DNA of 64,000 nt from Camarhynchus parvulus (lineage: Eukaryota; Chordata; Aves; Passeriformes; Thraupidae), in contig NC_044581.1 in NCBI RefSeq assembly GCF_901933205.1, positions 9,658,001 to 9,722,000 of the forward strand, given 5' to 3'. Each line of letters begins with the position of its first letter. Position 1 is the first letter of the stretch. The translations under genes were made by a program, and so were the position numbers. Shown piece by piece: positions 52,892-63,900 of the stretch. The notes beneath the pieces were generated by a model that searched no databases, was not told the DNA's origin, and saw nothing but the letters and a program-made list of their open reading frames with translations.

Positions 52892-53034
52892 AGTTGCTCC
52901 TTATTTTTGGACCATAGGCAATATTTTCCCCCCAAGATCGATTGTAACTAAACCCTGCTTCAAGATGCACCTTCTCACACACACATTTCCACGTATGGCT
53001 TTTTTTTTTTTTTCTCAATTATAGATGATTGCAC

Positions 53035-53055
53035 TTAAGAAAAGCAGCCAGACAT
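53035..53055 (-). promoter_or_regulatory. IRX6: Short upstream ORF in the IRX6 5' leader
   Basis: An ATG 164 nt before the IRX6 start opens a six-codon frame (MSGCFS) and stops at TAA. Just before it, on the same strand, a long pyrimidine tract ends CCTCAG, which could also be a splice acceptor for an upstream non-coding exon. If transcribed, the uORF may lower IRX6 translation. Confidence 0.4.
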
Positions 53056-53289
53056 CTGAGGCGGGGGGTGGGGAGGGAGGAGGTTGGTGCCTGGATTAAA
53101 AAAATAGGCTACCCCCCACTTCCCATCGCTCTTAATAAATATGTTTGTATAGAGGGAGTTTAAAAAGCCGCCCCACATGTATAGAGAGTTTAAGTGCAAG
53201 GGGGCTTTTTCAAAGAGGGGGGGAAAATCACGTAGGGCTTGCAAGATACGGAGCTTGCTTGTATTATTTTCTGCTCTATAGGTCTTTAG

Positions 53290-53460
53290 CGTTCCTCGGT
53301 GGGCGAGGAGCGGGCTGACGTCACGGCCCTGCCGGCAGCAGCAGGCAGCGGCGGGCAGGAGCAGGCAGCGCCCCGCGCCCGCTCCCCGCGCGTGTTTCAT
53401 CTTGGTTCCGTGTTGTGTGTGATGCACGTCAAAGGCGGGACCGGGAGTGCCCCGCGGTTG
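53290..53460 (-). promoter_or_regulatory. IRX6: Candidate IRX6 core promoter region with CRE
   Basis: A GC-rich block lies 400-570 bp upstream of the IRX6 ATG. It holds a full palindromic cAMP-response element TGACGTCA at 53,316-53,323, a half site ACGTCA at 53,426-53,431 and GC boxes. Downstream on the minus strand are TATA-like stretches (TTTTTAAA near 53,160; TATAGA near 53,275). The exact transcription start is not visible. Confidence 0.4.
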
Positions 53461-54024
53461 GTCTTTTTTCCCTTTATTTTTAAACACGATCAAAATTTGT
53501 CATAGGGGAATAAATATCAAGTGGGGACATCGCGGCACCCGCCAGCCCCAGCGTGTCCTCCGGCTACGGGCCGGCCGCGGGGAGGACGAGCGCCGGCCAA
53601 GGGTGGCAGTGGCAGCGGCGGCGCCGGGCGCACCCGGGGAAGCGGCTCTCGAGGGGGGCCCGGCCGACGCAGCCCCTCGACCCTTCTCGCTGACCTCGCA
53701 CCCATCCCCAGTGCCGGGCGCTGCTGTACAACTCGGCCCCGGTTCTGCACCGAAGCCGCTGAGCCGTGCTCCCCGCCTCGGCGTCGCTGCCCGTCGCGGC
53801 GGCCCGGAGCTGCGGGAGCAGGGGCAAGGCCGGGACCGGGACAGGACACGGGCCGCAGAGCAGCCCGAAGCCCATTCTCCAAGGAGCGCTGAGCCCCTTG
53901 TTCCCCCTTAGCCCCGTGATGGTCCCTCCGGGAGCGGGGGGGCCGGGGCGGTGGCAGGTCAGCGGGGCGGTGATGGATGGATGGATGGCCGCCTGCAGCC
54001 CGGCCGGCCCGCTACCGCCACGGC

Positions 54025-54220
54025 GTAATTGCATCAATTAACAAATGGAAATGCCCTTGTTTAACCAGGGAATTACATATTGCGAATTTGCGTTTGAGGC
54101 GAGATCACCGGGAGGTAAACCGGGACTTCCCTCACCAAGAGCCTGGAGCTGCCAAGGCGCTGCCGGGCCGGACGGGGCGCGATGAATTACCAATGGCAAT
54201 TCATTAAGAAAAAGAAAACC
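54025..54220. promoter_or_regulatory. AT-rich island inside the upstream CpG island
   Basis: It contains CGTAATTGCATCAATTAAC, GGGAATTACATATTGCG and AATTACCAATGGCAATTC: clustered ATTA/TAAT cores surrounded by GC-rich DNA, about 1.1-1.3 kb upstream of the IRX6 start codon. It is a candidate proximal enhancer; homeodomain binding is inferred from the motifs. Confidence 0.4.
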
Positions 54221-54410
54221 AAGTAAAAACGCGGCCCGGGGCGGCCCGGCGGCACTTGTCCCGAGCACGGCGGGGCCGTGTCCCGCGGAGCCGCTGGGCA
54301 GCCCTGGCAGCCTTGCCCGTGTCCGTGTGCGCCCCGCCGGAGCCGCTCCGCTCCGCCTCCGCCCCGCTCCCCGACGGGTGGCGCTGCCGATCCGCGAGCG
54401 ATGCGCTCCG

Positions 54411-54495
54411 GCCCGGCCCGGCCCGGCCCGGGGGCCGCTGCCCTGCACACCCCGAGCCGGGCGGCCCCTGCCCTGCCCTGCCCTGCCCTGCCCTG
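54411..54495. repeat. GC-rich pentamer repeats
   Basis: Four GCCCG units at 54,411-54,430 and six CCCTG units at 54,466-54,495 within the upstream CpG island. The complementary strand is rich in G runs and could form quadruplex structures. Confidence 0.9.
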
Positions 54496-54779
54496 CTCCG
54501 CCGGCAGCCAGCGAGCCCAGCCGCGACGGGCCTCGCCGGCCCTTGCCGGAGCTGCGCGCTGGCGGAGCGGCTCCGCGGTCCGCAGGGGTGCGGAGCGGGC
54601 TGCCCGCGCCGTCGGAGCCGCTGCCCGCGGGGACGGAACGACGCGAGGGGAACGGGGTGCCCGAGCCGCGTCCGCCCCGCCGGGGCGAGCGGAGGGGCCC
54701 GGAGCTCAAGGCCGGCTGTCACAGCTCTCTGTTTCGCCCGCAGCCTGGCGAGACGGAGCGCTGTAAACCCCAGCCTTGT

Positions 54780-54970
54780 CAATTGTCGTTAACAGGGGCA
54801 ATAACTTAAAATTCATTAAAGAACACCTTTGGGTAACATTACTGCTAATTATTTAATTGCAAGAATCCCTATGGGGAAAATTATGCTAATTATAAAGTAA
54901 TAAAACCACTTGTTCTAAAGCACTTAATTCAGCAAAATTTAGTCTTTTCACCAGAACGCTTTGTATGTTA
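54780..54970. promoter_or_regulatory. TAAT-dense candidate enhancer upstream of IRX6
   Basis: The sequence changes abruptly from CpG island to AT-rich and packs many TAAT/ATTA cores into 190 bp (CTAATTATTTAATTGC, ATGCTAATTATAAAGTAATA, CACTTAATTCAGC). Homeodomain proteins recognise such cores. It may be an autoregulatory or cross-regulatory element of the IRX cluster. Confidence 0.4.
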
Positions 54971-54979
54971 TTTGATGGA

Positions 54980-57680
54980 AGAAACAACAAGAGTGGCTGT
55001 GTGCTCATCCTGCCTGCGGCTCAGAGCCCAAAGGAGCTGTCGCTGGCAGTGTGTGTGTGCTGGCAGGTTGCATGCAGGGCTCTTGTCCTTGCTGAAGCAC
55101 TAAACTGGGGCAGAATTCACTGTACAAAACAGCATTTTTATAACAGAGATCATGCAGATCAATACAGACATTGCATTTCCCAATCTTTATCACGCACAAT
55201 CAACATGAAAGCAATTCTGTTACCTGTCAGGTACATTGTAGCTGGGCTAAGCTTTGGGAAGTGGCCTTGCCCAAGCTAGTTCTCTCCACTTACAGCACTC
55301 TGCCCTACAGAGATGTTTCAGCAGCATACTTTTTTTCTAGACACACTCAAGAGCCATCCAGATGACCCCTTTAAGTGCCCTTACAACCTGGGAGAGTGAG
55401 TGGCATTCCCATTAACAAATACAAGTTCTGCTGTGCTCCCCAGCTCTTCAGGAGGACACAAACTCTGTCTCTTTGTGTTCTGAGCACTGCCACCATTCAC
55501 TCTGCCTGTCCATCACTGAGCAACCGTACTCTGCATGTCAAAGCTGCCAAAACATCTTCTTGTGATTTGTAAATATTGGCATAAACCTTCTGTTAACAAG
55601 TTCCTGAACCCGGCTTGGCAGAGGGTAGCTTTGGGTTGGAGTGTGCAATTTGCCATTTTTGTCATTGCAGGGAATCAGCTTCAGCAGCCCAATTTCCATT
55701 CTGCACATACACCATGTCTCAGAGAGACAAGCGATGCTGTACATGGTCACTGCAGATCTTTCTTTCTCTAAATCTGTGTCATCTCTCTCCTGCATATAAG
55801 CATATCATCCCACCCACCCCCACAACGTGCATTCCCTTCACCCAGTCGTCCTGGTGAGGAGTGTGTGACTACAAACATGAGCAAAACCAGAAAATGATCT
55901 CTCTTGATTCACAGACTTTTGTTCTTGAAAGAGAGGACTGCAAGGCTTAACTGTAAACATTTCTGCAAGCAGTCCTTCTTGAAGCGAGGCAGGAGTTCAA
56001 ATGCAGACAACAATGTGATTTTTGATGCTTTTAAAATCAACATCACTTGGTTTAGCTCTGATACTGCTTTGCTTGGGAGGTAATTGCAAGGGGTGAAAGT
56101 GACAGGATGTGCTTCCCACCGATGCAAATGCAGCTGCTGATAATTGCAAATGAAATAATCGGTTAATTGAAATAAGCAGGGGAAGAAGAAAGCAGCTTCA
56201 AAAACACAGAGTAGAAATGTGGCTGAGAAGAAAATGTCTTTAGAATACAGGGGGATTTTTTTGGCTGTTGCTTTTTTGTACTGAGAAAATGAAAATTCTT
56301 CAAGTCCATGCATGAATAAACAAGTACAGCTGGGCAGCCTAATACATAATTTATACTGATCAGTCACTGCAGATTTAACTGAATAAAGCCAAAATGAACA
56401 CTAATTGTTTTGACAAACTAAAATAGTGTATATGATGGCTTACTGTGAAGCTTGCTGGTACTGTCCTTATCTCAGTGGCTATTTTCAAGACTGATTTCTG
56501 CATGAGGGGTAGAAACATATTAGGACAATATAAAGATTAATACCTTATGGAAGATAAAAAACTTTAGTTGCTTAACATCCAAGCAGAAAATAGAAGTGTC
56601 TTCAGGAGAGAGGGGAGAACTGGCACAGTGAAGTGTGGGAAAAGAGCTGATTTAGGGGGTGAGGTATTGCTGAGGTAGTGGATGGTACCCTGTCGGCTGA
56701 AGGGTAAACCTGAAAGTATTTTGTTTTTGTCACATTTGAAATACATCGGGAATAAATTTGCCTTTGGATACTTGTCTCCTGAAAGGGGACATCCAAAAAG
56801 TTGTCAGTGAATTTCTGGGCAGTTATGTATGTAGGCTCATTAATCTAAGAAACAACACACTTTTGGTACATGCAGAGTGAGAAAAATACAAGGCTGGGGC
56901 TTTGCTTTGCTCCTCCAAACCCTCTCATTGAGATGGATGGCTAAATGAGAGCAATTTAAGATATCATTTGGAAATAAAGTAAGACACAGACAAAAGTAAT
57001 AATATTTACAGGGGTCCCTAAGCACCATTCTGCATGGGCTCCTTTGTGTGACACTGAGCTGCTTCTTCTTTCAGTCCTCTGCAGTAGCCTCCTCCTGCCT
57101 CTTCTCCAGGGACTGGCAGCTCCACTTGGCTCCCAGCATCACTTCCATGATGATCAGTGGATTTGCTGAATCTCAGCTTATCACCGTGTTGGCTGTGATT
57201 ACATTTTGAGGTGTGGCTGTAAAACTGACGGTCGGGTTTGAACGTCACTGGAGGTGGAGGATGGTGGGACCCAGGGCTTTATTCTGAACCATTCTGTGCC
57301 CAGTGGCAGTCGGGTGGAAGATGGACATGAATCTTTCCCAGGCTTTGGGGTGGTACTTTCCTTGGGTCTGGGGCCATCACTGACTTGTGATCACCTCAAC
57401 TTGTGAAAACATCCTTTGCTGATGAGAAAACACTTCTTTTGTAAGAGTGCTCTACATCTGGGTAGTTGAGCACTTCTGTACTGGCTTTCTGCAGGTTATC
57501 TGTAGATTATTCTGTAAAGTACAGATTCATCTGGTGAAGATACATCTACACAAAACCTGTGAGAACTTCACCTCTGAGAACTTGCTTGTGCTTTGCTGGG
57601 ATGTGGGTTAATTTATGCCAGGAGACTTAGGGCAGCTTTCATTTAGTCTGACCCCTCTTTGGATTCAGTTTCCAGTAAAA
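54980..57680. other. Non-coding DNA upstream of IRX6
   Basis: No recognised gene. Mixed to AT-rich sequence. 56,030-56,180 has clustered AATTG/TAATTG motifs (TGATAATTGCAAATGAAATA) and may be regulatory. Confidence 0.5.
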
Positions 57681-57683
57681 TCA

Positions 57684-57763
57684 ATAATTTTTTTTTTAAA
57701 TAAAAAAATTAATTTTTAATTTTTTTTAATTTTTAATTTTTTTTTAAATTTTAATTTTTTTTG
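57684..57763. repeat. AT-only low-complexity tract
   Basis: About 80 bases made almost only of T and A runs, with a recurring TTTTTAATT unit. It is a possible matrix-attachment or nucleosome-free stretch, or slippage product; no gene signal. Confidence 0.9.
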
Positions 57764-58679
57764 TGTGTTTAAGGGATTGCTGGTCTGACACATCATGAGC
57801 AGGGTTCACCATTAACCACCCAGCTGTGTCTGTGCTCTCATGACCTGTGCATCAGCTCGTGTGCTGTTGGTGTGAAGGAGTCGTGGCTGATAAACTGTAG
57901 GGTTTTAATTTAACCACACCTTAGGTATAGTTTGTCATTTTTGTCCTGTGGCAGTGAAAGGCAGTTTTATTCCATTACCTACTTTGCCTTGCTGTCATTT
58001 CCAAGGTTTATTTTAAAATTAGTATGCTGGCTACATGCAACTGTGCCTTCTCTTCCAGAAGTTGGTATTCTTCACCAACTTCTGTGCACTATTAAATGTG
58101 AATATCAGAACTGCTTCCTTGTTTACTTCCATTTGTAATTTACAAAGCCCCAGTTGTGTTTGTTGTACAAACACTATGTTAGAAACATAAAGAGCTTATA
58201 AGTTGTTCCAAACCCAGAAGATACTTAACCCAAGACAGTTCCACCCCATCAAATCTGTCGAGCCTCTTCATTAGTTAATATCAGAGTAAAGAAAGGGCTC
58301 AGTTGGACTGCCCCTCCAAATCCTGTCTGAATTAACTTCATTTTGCATTTGTAGAAATGAGTGCAGAACAGGACCCTCTGGGTGGTGCACTGAGGACTCT
58401 TCTGCCAGTCCCCTTCAGGTAATGCAGGTTTTCTCTGGTCTTTCAGCAGCTTGCAGGCTGTGCTGGGGGCTGTGGGCTTTGGGGAGGAGTGGCTCCAGCC
58501 CTGGGCCATCTGCAGCCCTCTACTCTGGGGAAGCTGGGACCACTTGCAATTTCACACACAAGCAGCACTAATCTACAATAAATCTTATGAAATCAATAAA
58601 AATATGGAAAGTATATCATTTTTAAAGAAAAAACACATGAGATGGCCATTAAGGGCACAGCCATTCTAATACCTGTGTC

Positions 58680-59250
58680 TGGTTGAAACTGCAATTAAAA
58701 ACATTCCAATAATAAATCTACTTCCAGTCTCGTTTAATGCTTTTAACTTGCTTGAAAGTTCAAGCTGGTATCCCAAAAATGTGCCAGGACTTTCACAATG
58801 TATTTTACAGACTCATAAATAAATATGGCAATTAATCTAAGCTATATTTCTTTCATATTTGATGACAATTTATTATGACACTTACTAATTCAGTGCACAA
58901 AAACTCTAATGCACTTAAAATCGGATTTCAAACCAAACGTTTTATGGGAAAATATAGTATTGATCATCCATTTAAAGATATCATGTGATGATTCATAACC
59001 TGCTATAAAAAAGGATCTTATAAGGACATGCAGAATGAGTTTTGTGGACCATTCTCACCACAAAATCCAAGATCTGTAGTTCTCAGTGATGTTTTAAATT
59101 TTTGTTTGGAGTGTTTGCCTATAATGTTTGGTGGTTTATGATAGATAGCAGCTTTAAGAGAAAATATTTTTCATATTTAATTTAACTTTAATGAATAGTA
59201 TCTATTAGTTAAACATATGCTGTTATATGCACTTTTATACTGTCCAATTA
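58680..59250. promoter_or_regulatory. Candidate conserved non-coding element upstream of IRX6
   Basis: AT-rich, dense in TAAT and ATTA cores (CTGCAATTAAAAAC, GGCAATTAATCTAAG, CTTACTAATTCAGTGC) with isolated CpGs (CAGTCTCGTTTAATGC, AAAATCGGATTTC, CAAACGTTTTATGGG). It lies about 6 kb upstream of the IRX6 start. Composition suggests an enhancer; conservation is not measured. Confidence 0.4.
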
Positions 59251-60862
59251 CACAAACTTTGTGCAAGGATACATGCACAAAATTTATTTAAGGATAATTT
59301 TCACAAGTTTGGTTGTGTTAATCGGGCTGTTTTGGCAATACAATTCTGCTGCTTTGTCCTTTAATGAAGACGTGACCCAGGAGTCTCATGGCTTCAGATG
59401 CTGCTCTTGCTGCTGGTGTGATGCACCCTGTGCAGCTCTGAAAGCTGCAGTGGCTTGGACTCTGACGTGCCAGCAGCAGTGATCTGCAGTCAGCTGTCCC
59501 AGCCCTGTGGGGCAATACTGGAACTCTTTCCAAAGCTGAAAAACTCCAGGAGATACATCCTGAAAATGCAGGTGGGGTGATTTATGTGGACTTGGGCTTG
59601 GTGTGGAAGGAAGGAGGAGCCTGCAGCCTGCTGTGTGAACCCAGGCTGCCCAGGACAGGCTTCTCCAGTCCTTCAGCATCCACCTGCAGACACTTTTCCA
59701 TGGAAATGCTGGTTTGGTTTGCCCTGTGGTGGATCAGCCCTCGGAGCCTGTCCAGGGCTGGTGTGCAGTGATGGATATTTTATCCTTCCCTGCAGAGGGA
59801 GGAGGGGATCAGAAATGGCAAATGTCTTTTTCTGGCTTTGTAAATCATCAGTGTCTGCATTTGTGCACTGGCCAGTCCCTCCTTGCCCCTGCCTGCAGGG
59901 TGGCTCTGGGCTGCAGGGGGTGAGCAGGGCAGCCCCTGCTGCCTCCCAGGCTCACCTGGAACAGATGCTCTGCAAGTACCCAATTGCTCATCTCATTCTG
60001 AGATTCTTAATAGAATGATGTCCCTTCCAGTTTGAGCAGCCCATAGTTGTGGCCAGCTTAACTATTTTCTGGATATCTTAATGCCACAAGTTTTTAGTGG
60101 TAGCACCAATGCTTGGAGAGATAGCAGAAGGAAATAAGTAGTGAAGGCTAAAGCACGTGGTTAAAGAAGAGTCTCATTTATAAATCAATTTTAATAACAT
60201 ATTTAAAAGCTCTCACATTCGCCTTTAATGTGTTTCCATTTCCCCTTTGGTCATTAATATTTAAAATATTTTTCTTTACTGATCTTTTTTTTTCTATTGT
60301 GTCCTTTCTAACTTCCCTTTCTCTCTTTAATCTGTAATGAGTGAGTTTTTGAAAAATGCATAATCCATGAGAAATCCAGATAAATTGATACAGGAAAAAC
60401 CTTCAATCCCTTGAAAGAAATTTCAGAGGAGTTGAGTAATTGTTTAAAAGTTATTCCAATCAGTTTAACTCATAAAAGGGTATTTGTCTTCACTGATAGA
60501 CTTTCACAATGAGAAGGCACCATTATTACTACTAGGAAGTAATAATGAGCAGTGAAATTTTCAAAATAAAGATAACAACCTTTTTTTTAAAACATTTCTT
60601 CGGAAAGCCAGTTGTGGGCATGACTTCATTCCATGAGTCATTTAAGGGCATGAGGTTTGCTGGAAATCCATTCAGCTTGTATGCCAGAGGCCTACTTTAC
60701 TTTTGAAAATGGAATTTGGGTTCCATGGTTGTGCCCATCTCTCAGGTAGAGATTGTCACTTCAAATGTCCTGTAAATGGAAGAAAAGGAAAGGAGCGAAG
60801 GAGGAGGATCAGTGACCTGTCTCCTAATTGGGTAAAAACCTCAGGTATATGCTTTGAAGGAC
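59251..60862. other. Non-coding DNA
   Basis: No recognised gene. 59,400-59,960 is GC-richer with chance frames up to 144 codons. 60,170-60,600 is AT-rich with ATTAATATTTAAAATATT-type motifs. Confidence 0.5.
60521..60547. repeat. 10-bp perfect inverted repeat
   Basis: CATTATTACT (60,521-60,530) and AGTAATAATG (60,538-60,547) flank a 7-nt loop. It lies in an AT-rich block. It may be a paired homeodomain site (TAAT cores in opposite orientation) or chance. Confidence 0.8.
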
Positions 60863-60990
60863 TCATCATGTATTATGAATAATGTGGATTTTAGAAGTGA
60901 TGTCCAGGTGCAGCTGTGGTGTGGAGTCATCAGGTATTATAAATAATGTGGATTTTAGAAGTGATGTCCAGGTGCAGCCGTGGTCTGGGT
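60863..60990. repeat. 64-bp tandem duplication
   Basis: Two copies (60,863-60,926 and 60,927-60,990) share TATTATRAATAATGTGG and the following GATTTTAGAAGTGATGTCC with only a few differences. The low divergence suggests a fairly recent local duplication. Confidence 0.9.
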
Positions 60991-63900
60991 GATTGCAGCC
61001 ACAGGTGGGGCTGTGCTGGCCCTGCTGCCCCACAGTTTAACTGGAGATTGCTCAGGGCTGAGACTGTTTGCAGCTCCACTTTAGGACAGCGAGGAACCAC
61101 AGCTGTGAGGTGTTTGTTAAGTAGATTTGTTACACCTGGAGCAGGAGGGAGGAGCTGGGCTGTGGTTTGGGGTGAAGAGTGGTTGGCAGCAGGAGCACGA
61201 GGCACATGGCTGCAGGACTGGGACTGCTCAAGGTGGGTGAGAAGTGTGGTGGTGTCCCCACTTGCTCATGGTGTCTCCTTGTGCTGGCTCTGGGAGAGGC
61301 AGCACTTCCCAGGGGCCTTCCTGCATGTGGGGAGAGAGGGGTGGGCCAAGGGGCTGCAAAGAGAGGAGGGGATTTCCTGAGAGGTGCCTCTGTCCTTGCC
61401 CCAGGCACGTAGCAGCCTGGAGCTGGAGTAGCATTTCATCTTGAAGGAGACACAGGAGCTAAATTTAATGTGTTGTAAATTCTCTAGAGACAATGGGGAA
61501 ACCTCCAGAAAATAATTCATTTATATATTGTAGGGAGGCTCTATGGACAATGGAGTGACATGCTTTATTGTGGAATAGGATAATGACTGCCCATCAGAGC
61601 TACTGGAAAGGATTTTAGACACTTAGCAACATTGGTTTGATTTTTTAATTTTAATTTTACTGCTTTAGTCTTTAATTTACTGTGCCTGGGAAGAGCTTAT
61701 CCTGTTCTTGGCCTGTGCTGGGTTTTATGTTTTTATATCTATATACATACATGGATATTATTCTCAGTCCATTATTCATCTATGAATTCTTCATGATTTG
61801 TAAATGGGCAATGAAGCAAAGAATACTAAAATGTAACAAAGATGGAATAGGGATCTGCAGTGTTTATTATTTTCAAGGAAGAGTTTAATATGGGATGTTT
61901 GAATGTCTACCCAGGCAGTGCTACAGCTCCCATGGCTATTTTGTGTTTTGTTTTGTCTTCTCATCTTTGTAAAATTTGTGCTGGTCGTTAAGTGGCTGGG
62001 TGTAGCACCAGAGATCTGTACTGGTGGTAGTGGTGGAGGAGATATTTGTGTATCTTTCTCTGGGAGTGAAAGGTGAATTAGTGGTACCAAATCCTGGTGC
62101 AGTGAGTGGTGGCTCTGCCTGGGCACCTGGCTGGGGGCACTGGGGTGACCATGGGAGGTGCTGCTTCTCCAGAGTTTCAGTTGCACATCACAGCTCAGGC
62201 TCCCAAAGGCTGAACCCTGAAAGATGGACAAAGACTTGTTCCTCTGCTTGGTTTGTTCCTCATGCATCAGCTCTCAGTGCCTCTTTGATTATGCAGAGCT
62301 AGCAAAAGCCTGAGCAAATGTGCAGTGGGCAGTCAGCAGTGCTGGAACTGCCTTATTGTGAGGTCCTTGCCTGGCTTGCTTGTCCTCACTGCCTTCTGTG
62401 TCTTTTATCAGTCTGTAAAAATATTGCCCCATAGATTGTTTTACCTGTACTTGTCTGTTGAGCCTAAATACTTACCCACCCTCCTTCTGCTGGTGGCTGC
62501 CTGTTATGGGGTTTTGCTGTGGGGATGGCTGGTGGCCTCCCTAGTGTGCTGTGCAGGGATGGGGCAGGCAGGGCTGCACAGGGCCCTGGCATTGCAGCTG
62601 TGGGCACAGGTGGGAAACAGCCTCCTTCCATCTGCCCATACCTCTCTGGCCAGGTGGCTCCTGTTTGCAGACAATTGTTGTGCAGGGTGGTGTGTGTTGC
62701 TCTCCCAGGTTCCAGTCTGGGGCTGGGTAGCACCATGACTGCAGTGGATGCCTTTTTATCATCTCTGTGCCTTTGATTTGGTCGTGTGTGCTAAAAAAGC
62801 CCTGGACAGTAACAAATGAAGTTAAACCTTTGCAAAAAAAAAAAACCAAAAACAAAAACCAATAGCAAGAGAACAATATGAATAGTGTTTAGTGTCAGAT
62901 TAATTCCTTTATGAATGGCTAAATGCCACATATAGACTGCACACAATCAGTCTCTAGTATTAACAGGCACATGTGTGGAAGCAGTGTTCAAAGCTAGTGA
63001 AAACCCATGTTGTTTGTACACATAGTGAGTGAACTCCACAGGGAATGCTTCAAACTGCTGTGGGAAGAATGTTCTTGCTCTGCCCACGGATGTTTGTTTA
63101 TTTTTTAGGACAGCATCAGTGTAGTCTGCCCTTGTACTCCTTTTTGCCATTAACTTCCCCCTTATTTGTCCTTCATAGTAATATGAATTTTGTTCATATT
63201 ACTGTGAACAAAATAAGATACCTGATGGTGTTGGCTTTGCCTTCCCAGGGCTGGCTGCTCTCTGCTGTGTGGGTCTGAGTGATGTTCTCCTCACAGTGAA
63301 TTGCTTCCCCTGGTTTGGGCCTTTGCTCCTCTTTCCAGCTTGCTTAGAAGAATTGAGCCTGTCCTGCTGACATTGGTAGTGCTGTAAGAAAGATCAAGCT
63401 TTAGGTCTCATAAGTGAATTTGGCACAGTAAGATGTGTCCAGGGCTGCAGTGACCTCACTGGGTGCAGTTATTGCAATTTTAATTTTAATCTTGTAACCC
63501 TCTCTGTGTGTGCTCAACATCAGCTTGACTTGGGTGTGCTCACTATTGGACTTTAACAAGAGCTAATCAGTTTAAATACATCTGCAGTTGTTTTTTTGCA
63601 TCAGCTCAATGAGGTCAATTCAAAATTGAATTCCTAAAGCTGTTGCAGGGATTCATGTATTGACAGGTCAAAGAATTACTGAGCACCAACTTAGCAAGAA
63701 CCTTTACAATCCTTAGTACCTGTTTACATCACAATGTCCTCATGGCTACATCAGTGCCTGTGGACTTCAGGAGCCCCATTTGAGTTTGTAACTCATAAGG
63801 GAGAAATAAATTAAAGCAGAGAGTGATGTGAGTAAAAATCCCTTTCATGAATCCAGGCCATTGTTGAAAGCACATCAAGCTGTTGGTAGATAAATATTTT

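Larger units (their letters stand above)
53290..54770. promoter_or_regulatory. CpG island upstream of IRX6
   Basis: GC-rich, CpG-dense DNA extends from the promoter region about 1.5 kb further upstream, interrupted by an AT-rich island at about 54,025-54,220. The 54,230-54,770 part contains pentamer repeats: GCCCG at 54,411-54,430 and six CCCTG at 54,466-54,495. It could hold the start site of a divergent or antisense transcript. Confidence 0.6.
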
